Assembly (NCBI GenBank): GCA_027487945.1
Contig: JAIYCQ010000017.1
Coordinates: 1 to 64,000 of the forward strand
Source: Caulobacteraceae bacterium
GTDB lineage: Bacteria > Pseudomonadota > Alphaproteobacteria > Caulobacterales > Caulobacteraceae
Direction: 5' to 3'
DNA length: 64,000 nt
Part shown: positions 11,209 to 21,700 of the stretch, piece by piece
How the letters are laid out: each line of letters opens with the position of its first letter
How positions within the stretch are numbered: the first letter of the stretch is position 1
Position numbers and translations under genes: made by a program
The notes under the pieces: generated by a model
The model's database searches: none
Seen by the model: the letters and a program-made list of their open reading frames with translations, nothing else
Told to the model about the DNA's origin: nothing

Positions 11209-12887
11209 TGACCCCAAATGAGAACGACGAACTCGTCTTCCTGCCGCTCGGCGGGTCGAACGAGATCGGGATGAACTTCAATCTGTACGGCTACGGGCCC
11301 GAGGACGACCGCAAGTGGATCGTCGTCGATCTGGGCGTGACCTTCGGCGATCAGACGACGCCCGGCGTCGAGATCATTCTGCCGGATCCGGAGTTCATCG
11401 CCGAGTACGCCGACGATATCCTCGGCATCGTGCTGACCCACGCCCACGAGGACCATATCGGAGCGGTCGCCTGGTTGTGGCCGCAGCTCAAGGCCCCGGT
11501 CTACGCCACGCCGTTCACCGCCTACCTGCTGCGGGAGAAGCTGCGCGACGCCGACCTGCTGGACGAGGTGGACATCACCGAGGTGCCGCTGAGCGGCAAG
11601 TTCAGCCTGGGTCCGTTCGACCTGGAGCTGGTCACCCTGACCCACTCCATCCCCGAACCCAACGGCCTGGCCATCCGCACGCCGCTCGGCACCATCCTGC
11701 ACACCGGCGACTGGAAGATCGATCCCGATCCCATGCTCGGCGATGTCACCGACATCGAGGCCATCCGCAAGCTCGGCGACGAGGGCGTGCTGGCGATGGT
11801 CTGCGACAGCACCAACGTCTTCGTCGACGGCTCCGCCGGGTCGGAAGCCGATGTGCGTGTGGCGATGAACGCGCTGATCGCCGGCCTCAAGGGCAAGGTG
11901 GCGGTGGCCTGTTTCGCCTCCAACGTCGCCCGGATGGACACCGTCATCCGCGCCGCCCAGGCCGCCGGGCGCAAGGTGGTGCTGGCCGGCCGCTCAATGC
12001 ACCGCATGGCGGGCGCCGCCCGCAGCGTCGGCCTGCTGAAGGACATCCAGCCTCTGCTGGACGATCATCTGGCCAAGAACGTGCCCGAGGACCAGATCCT
12101 CTACCTCTGCACCGGCAGCCAGGGCGAGGCCCGCGCGGCCCTGGCCCGTATCGCCGAGGGCAATCACCCGCACATCCGCATGTCGCAGGGCGACCATGTG
12201 ATCTTCTCTTCGCGGGTCATTCCGGGCAACGAGATCCCGATCCGCAACCTGCAGAACAAGCTCGCCGACCGGGGCGTACGCCTCTACACCGAGCGCGACC
12301 ACCCCGGCATCCACGTCTCCGGCCACCCCTGCCGCGACGAGCTGGCCCAGATGTACGCCTGGGCCCGGCCGCAGATCGCCGTCCCGACCCACGGCGAGCG
12401 CCGCCACCTCCTGGAGCACGCCGCCTTCGCCCGCGACCTGCAGGTCCCTCAGACGGTCGCGCCGCGCAACGGCGACATGGTCCGCCTGGCCCCCGGCCGC
12501 GCCGAGATCATCGACGAGGTTCCCGCCGGCCGCCTCTACATCGACGGCGGCGTGATGACGCCGGAGAACGGCGAGGCCCTGCGCGAGCGCCGCCACGCCG
12601 CCTTCAACGGCATGCTGGTCGTCTCCGTGGTGCTGAACGCCAACGGCAAGATCGTCGCCGGCCCGACCGTGAAGGCGGTGGGCCTGCCGGGCGACGACGA
12701 GTATTCGGTCGAAGAGGCGGTCTACGACCTCGGCGAAGACGCCGCCCAGGCGCTGAAGCGTATCCCGGCCGAGGAACGCGGCCTGGATGAGACCGTCGAG
12801 AACGCCCTGAACCGCGCGGTCAAGAAGGCCGCCCACCGCATCTGGGAACGCCGCCCGGTGGTGGAGACGACGGTGCTGCGGATCTGA
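11208..12887 (+). CDS. rnj: Ribonuclease J
   Basis: Metallo-beta-lactamase-fold ribonuclease (5'-3' exo- and endonuclease) acting in rRNA maturation and mRNA decay. The 559-residue protein carries the HxHxDH zinc motif THAHEDHIGAV with His at residues 78, 80 and 83, the DSTNVF region, and late beta-CASP motifs including HVSGHPCRDEL and VPTHGERRHL. Length and domain order (beta-lactamase, beta-CASP, C-terminal domain) are normal. It is directly coupled to coaX. Confidence 0.96.
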   Translation: MTPNENDELVFLPLGGSNEIGMNFNLYGYGPEDDRKWIVVDLGVTFGDQTTPGVEIILPDPEFIAEYADDILGIVLTHAHEDHIGAVAWLWPQLKAPVYATPFTAYLLREKLRDADLLDEVDITEVPLSGKFSLGPFDLELVTLTHSIPEPNGLAIRTPLGTILHTGDWKIDPDPMLGDVTDIEAIRKLGDEGVLAMVCDSTNVFVDGSAGSEADVRVAMNALIAGLKGKVAVACFASNVARMDTVIRAAQAAGRKVVLAGRSMHRMAGAARSVGLLKDIQPLLDDHLAKNVPEDQILYLCTGSQGEARAALARIAEGNHPHIRMSQGDHVIFSSRVIPGNEIPIRNLQNKLADRGVRLYTERDHPGIHVSGHPCRDELAQMYAWARPQIAVPTHGERRHLLEHAAFARDLQVPQTVAPRNGDMVRLAPGRAEIIDEVPAGRLYIDGGVMTPENGEALRERRHAAFNGMLVVSVVLNANGKIVAGPTVKAVGLPGDDEYSVEEAVYDLGEDAAQALKRIPAEERGLDETVENALNRAVKKAAHRIWERRPVVETTVLRI

Positions 12888-12929
12888 CCGCCCGTTGACG
12901 CGGCGGGGGCTCCGGCCCACTTGAAGGGC

Positions 12930-13676
12930 ATGGACACCCCCACGCCGCCTTCGGACGATCCGCGCCGCGACCCGCCGAGCCCCTGGGGCGTCGCCGAGCC
13001 CGCCACGGCGCCGCAGCCCGCGCCTGAGCCGGAAGATACTTCCCTCGGCATCAAGTGGGCGGAGAACCGGGCGCTGTTCCTGGTCCTGGCCCTGACCGGT
13101 GTCGCCTTCCTGATCCAGATGTGGATGCGGTCGCCCGCCGGGCCCGGCTGGGAGGTCGAGCTGCTGGGCGCCTTCAGCGGGCAGGCCCTGGCCGAGGGGC
13201 GGTGGTGGACGCTGCTGACCGCCATGGTCATGCATGGCGGCTTCCTGCACCTCTTGATGAACCTGTCGGCCCTGCTGCCGTTCGGGATGATCCTGTCGCG
13301 ACGCCTCGGCCCCAGCCTCGGCGGCCAGTTGAAGTGGCTGGCCTTCTATCTCGGCGCGGGTCTTGCCGGCAGCCTGGCCTGGCTGCTGCTCAGCCCGCAG
13401 GGCGGGGCCGTGGTCGGGGCGTCCGGCGCCATCTTCGGCCTGTGGGCGGCGGTGATCCGCCTGCCGCGCGAGGGCGTAGTCCTTCCATTGCTGTCCATGG
13501 ACGTCGCGCGCCAGCTGACCGGCCCGATCATCGCCAATGTCATCGTCGCCGTCGCCTTCGGGGTGATGGGCGGGATGGGCGGCGAGGTGGCCGGCATCGC
13601 CTGGCAGGCGCACCTGGGCGGCTTCGTCTTCGGCCTGCTGACCATCGGCCTCTTCGTGCCGCGACGGCAGGCGTAG
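12930..13676 (+). CDS. Rhomboid family intramembrane serine protease
   Basis: Polytopic protease that cleaves substrates inside the membrane. The 248-residue protein has a hydrophilic N-terminal stretch of about 45 residues and then six hydrophobic segments. The catalytic dyad is visible: Ser about 165 in GASGAIFG and His about 228 in WQAHLGGFVFG, plus the HGGFLHLLMNL motif in the second helix. The ATG at 12930 is preferred to an in-frame TTG 9 nt upstream. It lies 42 nt after RNase J; its substrate is unknown. Confidence 0.92.
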   Translation: MDTPTPPSDDPRRDPPSPWGVAEPATAPQPAPEPEDTSLGIKWAENRALFLVLALTGVAFLIQMWMRSPAGPGWEVELLGAFSGQALAEGRWWTLLTAMVMHGGFLHLLMNLSALLPFGMILSRRLGPSLGGQLKWLAFYLGAGLAGSLAWLLLSPQGGAVVGASGAIFGLWAAVIRLPREGVVLPLLSMDVARQLTGPIIANVIVAVAFGVMGGMGGEVAGIAWQAHLGGFVFGLLTIGLFVPRRQA

Positions 13677-13736
13677 CAAGGGGCGGGCAGGCGGTGTAGA
13701 CCACCGCCGACCGCAAGATCCATCCGGAGTCCGCAC

Positions 13737-14153
13737 ATGATCGGCAAGCTCAACCACGTCGGCGTCGCCACCCCCTCCATCGACGAGTCGGTGAAGATGT
13801 ACCGCGACCTGCTGGGCGCGACCTCGGTGACCGACAAATGGGCCATGCCGGAGCAGGGCGTCTGGGTCTGTTTCGTCAACCTGCCCAACAGCCAGATCGA
13901 GCTGATCGAGCCCTATGGCGAGAAGAGCCCGATCCACGGCTTCCTGGCCAAGAACCCCAAGGGCGGTCAGCACCACATCTGCTTCGAGGTCGAGAACATC
14001 CACGAGGCCCGCGACGCGCTGGTCGCCAAGGGCGCCACCGTGCTGGGCGAGCCGCGCATCGGCGCCCACGGCACCCTGATCATCTTCGTGCATCCCAAGG
14101 ACATGGGCGGCATGCTGGTTGAACTGATGGAAACCCCGAAGGACGCGCACTGA
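13737..14153 (+). CDS. mce: Methylmalonyl-CoA epimerase
   Basis: Interconverts the S and R forms of methylmalonyl-CoA in propionyl-CoA and branched-chain catabolism. The 138-residue protein is a vicinal-oxygen-chelate fold enzyme with the repeated half-site pattern: KLNHVGVATPS at the N terminus, QIELIEPY, GGQHHICFEVENI and GGMLVELME near the end, which supply the metal ligands. Its stop overlaps the start of the next gene (TGATG). A propionate/valine link to the 30 to 34 kb cluster is plausible. Confidence 0.94.
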   Translation: MIGKLNHVGVATPSIDESVKMYRDLLGATSVTDKWAMPEQGVWVCFVNLPNSQIELIEPYGEKSPIHGFLAKNPKGGQHHICFEVENIHEARDALVAKGATVLGEPRIGAHGTLIIFVHPKDMGGMLVELMETPKDAH

Positions 14154-14413
14154 TGGGCCCGATGACCGGTATCGCCATCTATCTGACCCTCTGGTGGACG
14201 GTGCTGTTCGCCGTGCTGCCGCTGGGCAACCGGACCTATGCCGAGGAGGGCCTCGATGTGCCCGGCGGCGGTGATCCGGGCGCACCGGTCAATCCGAACC
14301 TGAAGAAGAAGTTCATCACCACCACCTGGGTGTCGGCGGTGCTGTGGCTGATCCTGTTCGCGGTCATCAAGTTCGGGCTCGTCTCCCTGCCGCAACTGCC
14401 CGCCACCTACTGA
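14153..14413 (+). CDS. DUF1467 family membrane protein
   Basis: An 86-residue protein with two transmembrane helices (IAIYLTLWWTVLFAVLPLGN and TTTWVSAVLWLILFAVIKFG) flanking a conserved hydrophilic segment containing RTYAEEG and KKKFITTT, which resembles the alphaproteobacterial DUF1467 family. Function is unknown. It is coupled to mce by a one-base overlap and is the last gene before a strong terminator. Confidence 0.85.
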   Translation: MGPMTGIAIYLTLWWTVLFAVLPLGNRTYAEEGLDVPGGGDPGAPVNPNLKKKFITTTWVSAVLWLILFAVIKFGLVSLPQLPATY

Positions 14414-14703
14414 AATTCGCCCGCGAATTGAGCGGCGGACGCACACCGCGTGCGGGAGCGCCCATTCTTTGAGCGAATTTGGCCGGCCGGCGCTGCCCTT
14501 GCGGGAGGCGGTCGTGGCCGCCCCCGAAGCAGCGCTAGCTTCGGCTCATGGAGGCCGGTTCGCCGGTCTTGCTCCGTGGCGTTTTTCCCCGACGATGACT
14601 GAAAGGCCGCCGGCTGGTCCGGCGGCCTTCTTTTCGCCGCCCGCGTTGCCAATGCAGGGCGGCAGCGGCTAAGTCAGCCGCTACCACTCTCCCGGGGATC
14701 TCC
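14414..14703 (+). other. Non-coding gap between the DUF1467 gene and proS
   Basis: This 290-base gap holds no convincing gene. It begins with a short palindrome (AATTCGC-CC-GCGAATT at 14414 to 14429), has a third GCGAATT copy at 14473, and ends with a strong hairpin terminator at 14602 to 14634. An open frame across 14469 to 14672 runs through the terminator and has no family features. A small RNA ending at the terminator is possible but unproven. Confidence 0.6.
14602..14634 (+). terminator. Rho-independent terminator
   Basis: A perfect 11-bp stem (AAGGCCGCCGG at 14603 to 14613 with its complement at 14619 to 14629) closes a 5-nt loop and is followed by CTTTTC. It separates the coaX to DUF1467 gene group from proS. 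Confidence 0.85.
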
Positions 14704-16029
14704 ATGCGCCTGTCGCGCTATTTTCTGCCCACGCTCAAGGAAGCGCCGTCCGACGCCCAGATCGTCTCGCACCAGCTGATGCTGCGCGCGGGGATGATCA
14801 AGCAGGAGGCCGCCGGCATCTACGCCTGGCTGCCGCTCGGCCTGCGGGTGCTCAAGAAGGTGGAGCAGATCGTGCGCGAGGAGATGGACCGCGCCGGGGC
14901 CATCGAACTGCTGATGCCGACCCTTCAGCTGGCCGACCTGTGGCGCGAGAGCGGCCGCTACGAGGCCTATGGCGACGAGATGCTGCGCATCACCGACCGC
15001 CACAAGCGCGACCTGCTCTACGGCCCCACGGCGGAGGAGGTGGTCACCGACATCTTCCGCGCCTCGGTGAAGAGCTACAAGGACCTGCCCAAGAACCTCT
15101 ACAATATCCAGTGGAAGTTCCGGGACGAGCGCCGCCCGCGCTTCGGCGTGATGCGCGGTCGCGAGTTCCTGATGAAGGACGCCTACAGCTTCGACCTCGA
15201 CGAGGCCGGGGCCCGGGCGGCCTACAACCGCATGTTCATCGCCTATCTGAACACCTTCGCCCGCATGGGGCTGAAGGCCGTGCCGACCCGCGCCGACACC
15301 GGCCCGATCGGCGGCGACCTTTCCCACGAGTTCATCGTCCTGGCCGAGACCGGCGAGAGCCAGATCTACTGCCACAAGGACCTGGTCGAGATGGGAGCCC
15401 CGGGCCCCGACGTCGACTGGGACGGCGACCTGACGCCCCTGGTCGAGGCCCGCACCAGCCTGTACGCCGCCGCCGACGAGATGCATGACGAGGCCGCCTA
15501 CGCCGCCATCCCCGAGGACAAGCGCCTGACGGCCCGCGGCATCGAGGTCGGCCACATCTTCTACTTCGGGACCAAATACTCCGAGCCGATGCGGGCCCGG
15601 GTCAGCGGCCCCGACGGCCAGGACCACGTCGTCCACATGGGCAGCTACGGCGTCGGCGTCTCGCGCCTGCTGGGCGCGATCATCGAGGCCAGCCACGACG
15701 AGGCCGGCATCATCTGGCCGGAGGCCGTCGCGCCGTTCGATCTGGCGCTGATCAACCTGCGGGTTGGCGACGAAGCCTGCGACGCGGCCTGCGAGAAGAC
15801 CTATGCGGCCATGCACGCCGCCGGCAAGACGGTGCTCTACGACGACACCAGCGAGCGTCCGGGCGGCAAGTTCGCCACCGCCGACCTGATCGGCCTGCCC
15901 TGGCAGATGATCGTCGGGCCGAAGTCGATCGCCGAAGGCAATGTCGAGATCCGGAACCGCGCCACCGGCGAGAAGTCGGTCGCGCCGCTCGACGCCGTGC
16001 TGGCCGGTCTGACGGGCAAGCCGGGATGA
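14704..16029 (+). CDS. proS: Prolyl-tRNA synthetase, short alphaproteobacterial type
   Basis: Charges tRNA-Pro. The 441-residue length and direct passage from class II motif 2 ([28 protein letters not shown]) to motif 3 ([16 protein letters not shown]) show the short form without the roughly 180-residue editing insertion of E. coli ProRS. The anticodon-binding domain forms the C terminus. The start [19 protein letters not shown] is the family norm. The last 4 nt overlap the next gene (ATGA). A cognate tRNA-Pro(GGG) lies at 51.4 kb. Confidence 0.97.
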   Translation: MRLSRYFLPTLKEAPSDAQIVSHQLMLRAGMIKQEAAGIYAWLPLGLRVLKKVEQIVREEMDRAGAIELLMPTLQLADLWRESGRYEAYGDEMLRITDRHKRDLLYGPTAEEVVTDIFRASVKSYKDLPKNLYNIQWKFRDERRPRFGVMRGREFLMKDAYSFDLDEAGARAAYNRMFIAYLNTFARMGLKAVPTRADTGPIGGDLSHEFIVLAETGESQIYCHKDLVEMGAPGPDVDWDGDLTPLVEARTSLYAAADEMHDEAAYAAIPEDKRLTARGIEVGHIFYFGTKYSEPMRARVSGPDGQDHVVHMGSYGVGVSRLLGAIIEASHDEAGIIWPEAVAPFDLALINLRVGDEACDAACEKTYAAMHAAGKTVLYDDTSERPGGKFATADLIGLPWQMIVGPKSIAEGNVEIRNRATGEKSVAPLDAVLAGLTGKPG

Positions 16030-17312
16030 GCCAGCCGATGGCCTCCGGCGCGGCCCCGTTCGGGCTCTGGGAGCGGGCGATCGCCTTCCGCTACCTGCTG
16101 GCTGTCCGCAAGAGCGGCGGCGTGGCGCTGGTGACCATCTTCGCCTTCGTCGGCATCGCCATGGCGGTGTTCGCGCTGATCACCGTTATGAGCGTGATGA
16201 ACGGCTTCCGGTCGGAGCTGCTCGACCGGTTGCTCGGCTTCAACGGCCACGCCTATGTGGCCGGTGGCATCCTGGGCAGTCCCGACCGCGACGCGGCTGT
16301 CGCCCGCATCCGCAAGGTGCCGGGCGTCGTCCGCGCCACCCCGATGATCCAGGGCCAGGTCATTGTCATGGGCCCGGCCCAGATCACCGGCGCCATCGTG
16401 CGCGGCGTCTCGCCCGCCGATGTGAAGGCCACCGCCATCATCGCCGACAACATCAAGCGCGGCTCATTGAACGGCTACGGCCAGGGCGAGTACGGCGGCG
16501 ACCTGATCCTGATCGGCGACCGCATGGCGGCGGCGCTGGGTGTCTCGCCGGGCGACCCGGTGACCCTGATCTCGCCCACCGGCGCGACCACCGCCTTCGG
16601 CCAGAGCGTCAACCAGAAGGACTACACGGTCGGCGGCGTGTTCTCGGTCGGGATGAGCGAGTTTGACCAGGCCTTCATCTACATGCCGCTGGACCAGGCC
16701 CAGATCTTCTTCGGCCGCGACGGCATGGTCGACAAGATCGAGATCATGCTCGACAGCCCCGACAACGCCATCGCCATGAAGCCGGCCCTGGCCCGGGCGG
16801 CAGGCCCGGCCGCCCTGGTCTTCGACTGGACGCAGGAGAACGAGAGCTTCTTCAACGCCCTGCAGATCGAGCGCTCGGCCATGCGGCTGATCCTGATGAT
16901 CCTGGTGGCCATCACCACGCTGAACATCATCGCCGGCCTGGTGATGATGGTGCAGAACAAGCGGCGCGACATCGGCATCCTTCGCACGGTCGGCGCCAGC
17001 CAGAGCGCCATCATGCGCATCTTCTTCATGGCCGGATCGCTGATCGGCGTGCTGGGCGCGGCGACGGGCCTGGTGCTGGGCGTCGTCGTCTGCCTGAACA
17101 TCGAGGTCATCCAGCAGGTGGTCGAGCGGATCACCGGCGCCCAGGTGTTCAACCCCGAGATCTACTTCCTCAGCCACGTGCCGGCGAAGATCGAGTGGAG
17201 CGAGGTCGGGCTGGTCACGGCCTGGGCCCTGTTCATGAGCTTCATCGTCACCCTGCTGCCGGCCTGGCTGGCGTCGCGCCTCGATCCCGTGGAGGCGCTT
17301 CGCTATGAGTAG
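16026..17312 (+). CDS. lolE: Lipoprotein-releasing ABC transporter permease (LolC/LolE family)
   Basis: Inner-membrane permease that extracts outer-membrane lipoproteins for delivery to LolA. The 428-residue protein has one N-terminal transmembrane helix (about residues 30 to 55), a large periplasmic domain, and three C-terminal helices. Typical motifs are [20 protein letters not shown] and [15 protein letters not shown]. Only one permease gene is present, as is common in alphaproteobacteria where a homodimer substitutes for LolCE. It overlaps both proS (4 nt) and lolD (8 nt). Confidence 0.93.
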   Translation: MSQPMASGAAPFGLWERAIAFRYLLAVRKSGGVALVTIFAFVGIAMAVFALITVMSVMNGFRSELLDRLLGFNGHAYVAGGILGSPDRDAAVARIRKVPGVVRATPMIQGQVIVMGPAQITGAIVRGVSPADVKATAIIADNIKRGSLNGYGQGEYGGDLILIGDRMAAALGVSPGDPVTLISPTGATTAFGQSVNQKDYTVGGVFSVGMSEFDQAFIYMPLDQAQIFFGRDGMVDKIEIMLDSPDNAIAMKPALARAAGPAALVFDWTQENESFFNALQIERSAMRLILMILVAITTLNIIAGLVMMVQNKRRDIGILRTVGASQSAIMRIFFMAGSLIGVLGAATGLVLGVVVCLNIEVIQQVVERITGAQVFNPEIYFLSHVPAKIEWSEVGLVTAWALFMSFIVTLLPAWLASRLDPVEALRYE

Positions 17313-17991
17313 CCCGGTCCTCTCCCTGCGCGGGGTCAAGCGCACCTACGTCACCCGATCAGGCGATCTGCCGGTGCTCAAGGGCGTCGACCTCGATGTC
17401 ATGCCGGGCGAGATCGTCGGGCTGATCGGTCCTTCGGGCTCGGGCAAGTCCTCGCTGCTGCACGCCGCCGGCCTGCTGGAGCATCCGGACGGCGGCACGG
17501 TCAGCGTCGACGGCCAGGACTGCACCAGGCTTTCGAGCCGGGCGCGGACGAAGGTCCGGCTAACGACGATCGGCTTCGTCTACCAGTTCCACCACCTGCT
17601 GCCCGAGTTCTCGGCGCTGGAGAACGTCGCCATGCCGGCCATGATCGCCGGCCGGGGCGGGGCCTACGCCCGGGGCCGGGCGGAGACGCTGCTGACGGGC
17701 CTCGGCCTTGGCGAGCGCCTTGACCACCAGCCGGCGCAGCTGTCCGGCGGTGAGCAGCAGCGGGTGGCGATCGCCCGCGCCCTGACCAACGAGCCCCGCC
17801 TGCTGCTGGCTGACGAGCCGACCGGCAACCTCGACCCCGAAACGGCCGGCGTGGTGTTCCAGCAGCTCTACGAGCTCGCCCGGACCACCGGCGTGGCGGC
17901 CCTGATCGCCACCCACAACCTCGAACTGGCCCGCTACATGGACCGCGTCTTCGCCATGAAGGACGGTCACCTTGAGAAGCAGCGCGGCTAG
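17305..17991 (+). CDS. lolD: Lipoprotein-releasing ABC transporter ATP-binding protein LolD
   Basis: ATPase that powers lipoprotein release with the permease encoded just upstream. In 228 residues the Walker [10 protein letters not shown] (near residue 43), Q-loop region, signature [15 protein letters not shown], Walker [13 protein letters not shown] and the switch His (ATHN) are all present. It starts inside the permease gene. Several lipoprotein genes of this window (2894, 32626, 46680, 59123) encode candidate clients. Confidence 0.95.
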   Translation: MSSPVLSLRGVKRTYVTRSGDLPVLKGVDLDVMPGEIVGLIGPSGSGKSSLLHAAGLLEHPDGGTVSVDGQDCTRLSSRARTKVRLTTIGFVYQFHHLLPEFSALENVAMPAMIAGRGGAYARGRAETLLTGLGLGERLDHQPAQLSGGEQQRVAIARALTNEPRLLLADEPTGNLDPETAGVVFQQLYELARTTGVAALIATHNLELARYMDRVFAMKDGHLEKQRG

Positions 17992-18119
17992 CGGGCACCC
18001 CCCGTCCGGGGGATTGTCCGTCCACAGCTCAACGTTCACCGACCCCGGATCGCCCCGCTTTCGCCCCTTTCGCAGGGTTTTCAGGGCGTTGTTCCTTTAT
18101 CTTCGACGGGAGTGCCAGT

Positions 18120-18509
18120 TTGACCCGGCAGTTTGACATCATCGGCCAGTCCGGCGCCCTGTATCGCTACAAGGCGCTCGAAGAGCTCAAGCCGGTGTCG
18201 CCGGGCGGCGCCAACTACCTGTTCGTCAGCTGGAACGGCGACACCGCGAAGATCATTCACGCCGGCGAGACTGACAGCCTTCACCGCGCCGTTTTCGATA
18301 ACTGGGACGAGGCCTGCGCCGAGCACGGCGCCGGGGAGATCCTCGCGCGCCTGAACATTACCGGCGCCGTCCGTCGCGCCGAACAGGCCGACATCGTCGC
18401 CAAACACCGCCCACCAATGAACCCGGCCCCGCCGGCTGCGAAGGCGAAGGCTGCCAAGGCCGGCGCCCCGCCGGCCGATCCCGCCGATTCCGCCCCCCAG
18501 GCCGGCTGA
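18120..18509 (+). CDS. Hypothetical protein
   Basis: A 129-residue protein that I do not recognise. The first 100 residues look like a small folded domain (RQFDIIGQSGALYRYKALEE, then ANYLFVSWNGDTAKIIHAGE), and the C-terminal 25 residues are a low-complexity Ala/Pro/Lys tail. The start is probably TTG at 18120, 8 nt after GGGA; no ATG or GTG lies in frame nearby. It sits between lolD and the sidA-like ORF, 128 nt after lolD. The frame and codon use look coding; function unknown. Confidence 0.65.
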   Translation: MTRQFDIIGQSGALYRYKALEELKPVSPGGANYLFVSWNGDTAKIIHAGETDSLHRAVFDNWDEACAEHGAGEILARLNITGAVRRAEQADIVAKHRPPMNPAPPAAKAKAAKAGAPPADPADSAPQAG

Positions 18510-18567
18510 GCACCGCGCCCCGGGGGACGGTCCGGTGGATCGTCCCGGGAGAACCGGAACAAGGCTG

Positions 18568-18607
18568 TTGACGAGAACAAATCCGCAACATAGAACAAAG
18601 GGGCAAC
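18568..18607 (+). promoter_or_regulatory. Candidate promoter with two LexA-like boxes
   Basis: TTGACG at 18568 to 18573, a 17-bp spacer and TAGAAC at 18591 to 18596 form a reasonable sigma-70 promoter for the small ORF at 18639. Two copies of GAAC-N7-CAAC (18575 to 18589 and 18593 to 18607) overlap the spacer and the -10 element. On the other strand each reads GTTG-N7-GTTC, one mismatch from the alphaproteobacterial LexA site GTTC-N7-GTTC. The GAACAA motif also recurs with an 18-bp period from 18557. Confidence 0.6.
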
Positions 18608-18638
18608 TCGACATCAGCTTTGACCTGGGGAGGCCCGA

Positions 18639-18728
18639 ATGGCCCGGATCGCGCGTGAATCGCTGGCTTTGTTTTCCGTCGTCGGCTTCTGCTGGATGAT
18701 GTGCTCGGTCGCCTATCTGGCCGCCTGA
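18639..18728 (+). CDS. sidA: SidA-like 29-residue membrane protein, probable SOS division inhibitor
   Basis: A 29-codon ORF encoding a single-helix membrane protein: a short basic start (MARIARES) and a hydrophobic run from about residue 9 to the end ([15 protein letters not shown] and onward). A strong ribosome site (GGGGAGG at 18627 to 18633) lies 5 nt upstream. Caulobacter SidA is known as a 29-residue SOS-induced inner-membrane protein that blocks septation via FtsW/FtsN. The identical length, single helix and upstream LexA-like boxes support the assignment, but I have not aligned it to the reference. It lies 71 nt before dnaE and is too short for ordinary gene calling. Confidence 0.7.
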   Translation: MARIARESLALFSVVGFCWMMCSVAYLAA

Positions 18729-18799
18729 CCGGGCGCCGAATGACCGCGCCGCGACGCTGAATCGTCGTAGAAGGATGTCCTGTCCGAAGGAGTAGCCGC

Positions 18800-21700
18800 A
18801 TGGCCGACGCCGCCGTCATGGAGAACGGGTTCGTTCACCTGCGGGTCCGCTCGGCCTATTCGCTGCTCGAGGGTGCGATCAAGGCCGAGGCGGTCGGCAA
18901 GATGGCCGCCGCGGCCGACATGCCGGCCGTCGCCGTCGCTGACCGGGCGAACCTTTTCGGTGCGCTGGAGTTCTCGGTGGCCACCAAGGATGCCGGTGTG
19001 CAGCCCATCGTGGCCTGCGCCCTGCCGGTGACCGGCATCGGGGAGGGGCGGTCCGAGCGCTGGGCGCGGACGCCGGTCATCGTGCTGCTGGCCCAGAACG
19101 AGCGCGGGTACCTGAACCTTACGGAGCTGTCGTCGTCGGCCTATCTCGACGTCGATCCCGCCGACGAGCCGTGCGTGCCCTGGGCGAAGGTCATGCAGCA
19201 CGCCGAGGGTCTTCTGCTGCTCTCGGGCGGGCCGGACGGGCCGGTCGATCCGCTGTTCGCGGCCGGCAAGACCGAGGCGGGCGGCGCGGCGCTGGCCGAG
19301 ATGCGGCGTGTGTTCGGCGACCGGCTCTATGTCGAGCTGCAGCGCCATGGTCTGCCGGAGCAGGGGGCGGCCGAGCCGGGTCTGGTGGCCTGGGCCTATG
19401 ACAACGATGTACCCCTGGTCGCCACCAACGACGTCTTCTTCAGCCAGCGCGACATGTACGAGGCGCACGATGCGCTGCTCTGTATCGCCGACGGCGCCTT
19501 CATCGGTCAGGACGAACGCCGCCGGGTGACGGCCGAGCACTGGTTCAAGCCGGCCGCCGCCATGCGGGCGCTGTTCGCCGACCTGCCGGAGGCCTGCGAC
19601 AACACCCTCGACATCGCCCGGCGCTGCGCCTTCATGGTCAACAAGCGCGATCCGATCCTGCCGCGCTTTCCCACCACCGAGGGCCGGACCGAGCCCGATG
19701 AACTGGCCCACCAGGCGGCCGAAGGCCTGCGCCGCCGGCTCGAGGGGCTGGAGCTGGCGGCCGGGGAGGGGGAGTACTGGGCCCGGCTGGAGCGGGAGAT
19801 CGGCGTCATCCAGCGGATGGGCTTCTCCGGCTACTTCCTGATCGTTTCCGACTTCATCAAATGGGCCAAGGCCCAGGGGATTCCGGTCGGCCCGGGCCGC
19901 GGCTCGGGGGCCGGCTCGCTGGTCGCCTGGGCCCTGACCATCACCGATCTGGACCCGCTGCGCTTCGGGCTGCTGTTCGAGCGCTTCCTCAACCCTGAGC
20001 GGGTCTCGATGCCCGACTTCGATATCGACTTCTGCCAGGAGCGGCGGGAGGAGGTGATCGAGTATGTCCAGGACAAGTACGGCAAGGGCCGCGTCGCCCA
20101 GATCATCACCTTCGGCACCCTGCAGGCGCGCGCGGTGCTGCGCGACGTCGGCCGGGTGATGCAGCTGCCGCTCGGCCTTGTCGACCGGCTCTGCAAGATG
20201 GTGCCGAACAATCCGGCCAACCCGACCACCCTGGCCCAGGCCATCAACATCGAGCCACGCCTCAAACAGGCGCGGGACGACGATCCGTCGGTGGCCCAGT
20301 GCCTGGAGGTGGCGCTGCGGCTCGAGGGGCTGTACCGCAACGCCTCGACCCACGCCGCCGGGGTGGTGATCGGCGACCGGCCGCTGACCGAGCTCACGCC
20401 GCTCTACAAGGATCCGCGTTCGGAGCTGCCGGCGACCCAGTTCAACATGAAATGGGTCGAGAGCGCCGGCCTGGTGAAGTTCGACTTCCTCGGCCTCAAG
20501 ACCCTGACCGTACTCGACCGGGCGGTGAAGCATCTGGCGCGGCGGGGCGCCGATGTCGACCTCGGCAAGCTGCCGTTGGACGACCTGCCGTCCTACGAGC
20601 TGATGGGGTCGGGCCAGACCGTCGGGGTGTTCCAGCTGGAAAGCCAGGGCATGCGCGACACCCTGCGCAAGATGCGACCGGGCTCGCTGGAGGAGGTCAC
20701 CGCCCTGATCTCCCTCTACCGCCCCGGTCCGATGGACAATATCGACACCTTCGTCGACACCAAGTTCGGCCGCCGACCGATGGACGTGCTGCACCCCTCG
20801 CTGGAGCCGGTGCTGAAGGAGACCTACGGCGTCATCGTCTACCAGGAACAGGTGATGCAGATCGCCCAGATCCTGGCCGGCTACAGCCTCGGCGAGGCCG
20901 ATCTGCTGCGCCGGGCGATGGGCAAGAAGAAGAAGGAGGAGATGGACCAGCAGAAGGCCCGGTTCGTCTCCGGCGCCGCCGAGCGCGGCGTCGATCCGGC
21001 CCAGGCCTCGTCGATCTTCGAACTGGTTGAGGAGTTCGCCGGCTACGGCTTCAACAAGTCTCACGCGGCCGCCTACGCCCTGATCAGCTACCAGACCGCC
21101 TGGCTGAAGGCGAATGCGCCGGTCGAGTTCCTCGCGGCCTCGATGAGCCTCGACATCTCCAACACCGACAAGCTGGCGGTCTTCTACCAGGACGCCCGCC
21201 GCTTCAAGGTGCCGGTGCTCCCGCCGGACGTGAACCGATCGGGCGCCGACTTCGATGTCACCGACGGGGCGGTGCTCTACGCCCTGGGCGCGGTGCGCAA
21301 TGTCGGCTTCGCGGCGATGCAGCATCTGGTGCAGGTGCGCCGCGAGGGCGGGCCGTTCCGCGACCTGTTCGACTTCGTCGAACGGGTCGATCCGCGCCAG
21401 GTCAACAAGCGGGCGCTGGAAAACCTGGCCCGGGCCGGGGCGTTCGACTCGCTTCATTCCAACCGCGCCCAGATCGTCGCCGCCGCCGACGTGCTGATCG
21501 CCCACGGCCAGGCCGAGGCCAGCGACCGCAACTCCGACCAGCTCAGCCTGCTGGGGGGCGAGAAGACCGAGAGCTCGCGCCCGCGCCTGCCGCGCACCGA
21601 GCCCTGGGACCAGATTCGCCGGCTGGACGAGGAGCTGGCCGCCGTCGGCTTCTACCTGACCGGCCATCCTCTGGAGGACATGGTCGACGTCCTGCGGCGG

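Noticed and set aside
14469..14672. 67-codon open frame before proS
   Set aside because: Runs through a strong terminator and lacks a ribosome site or conserved features.
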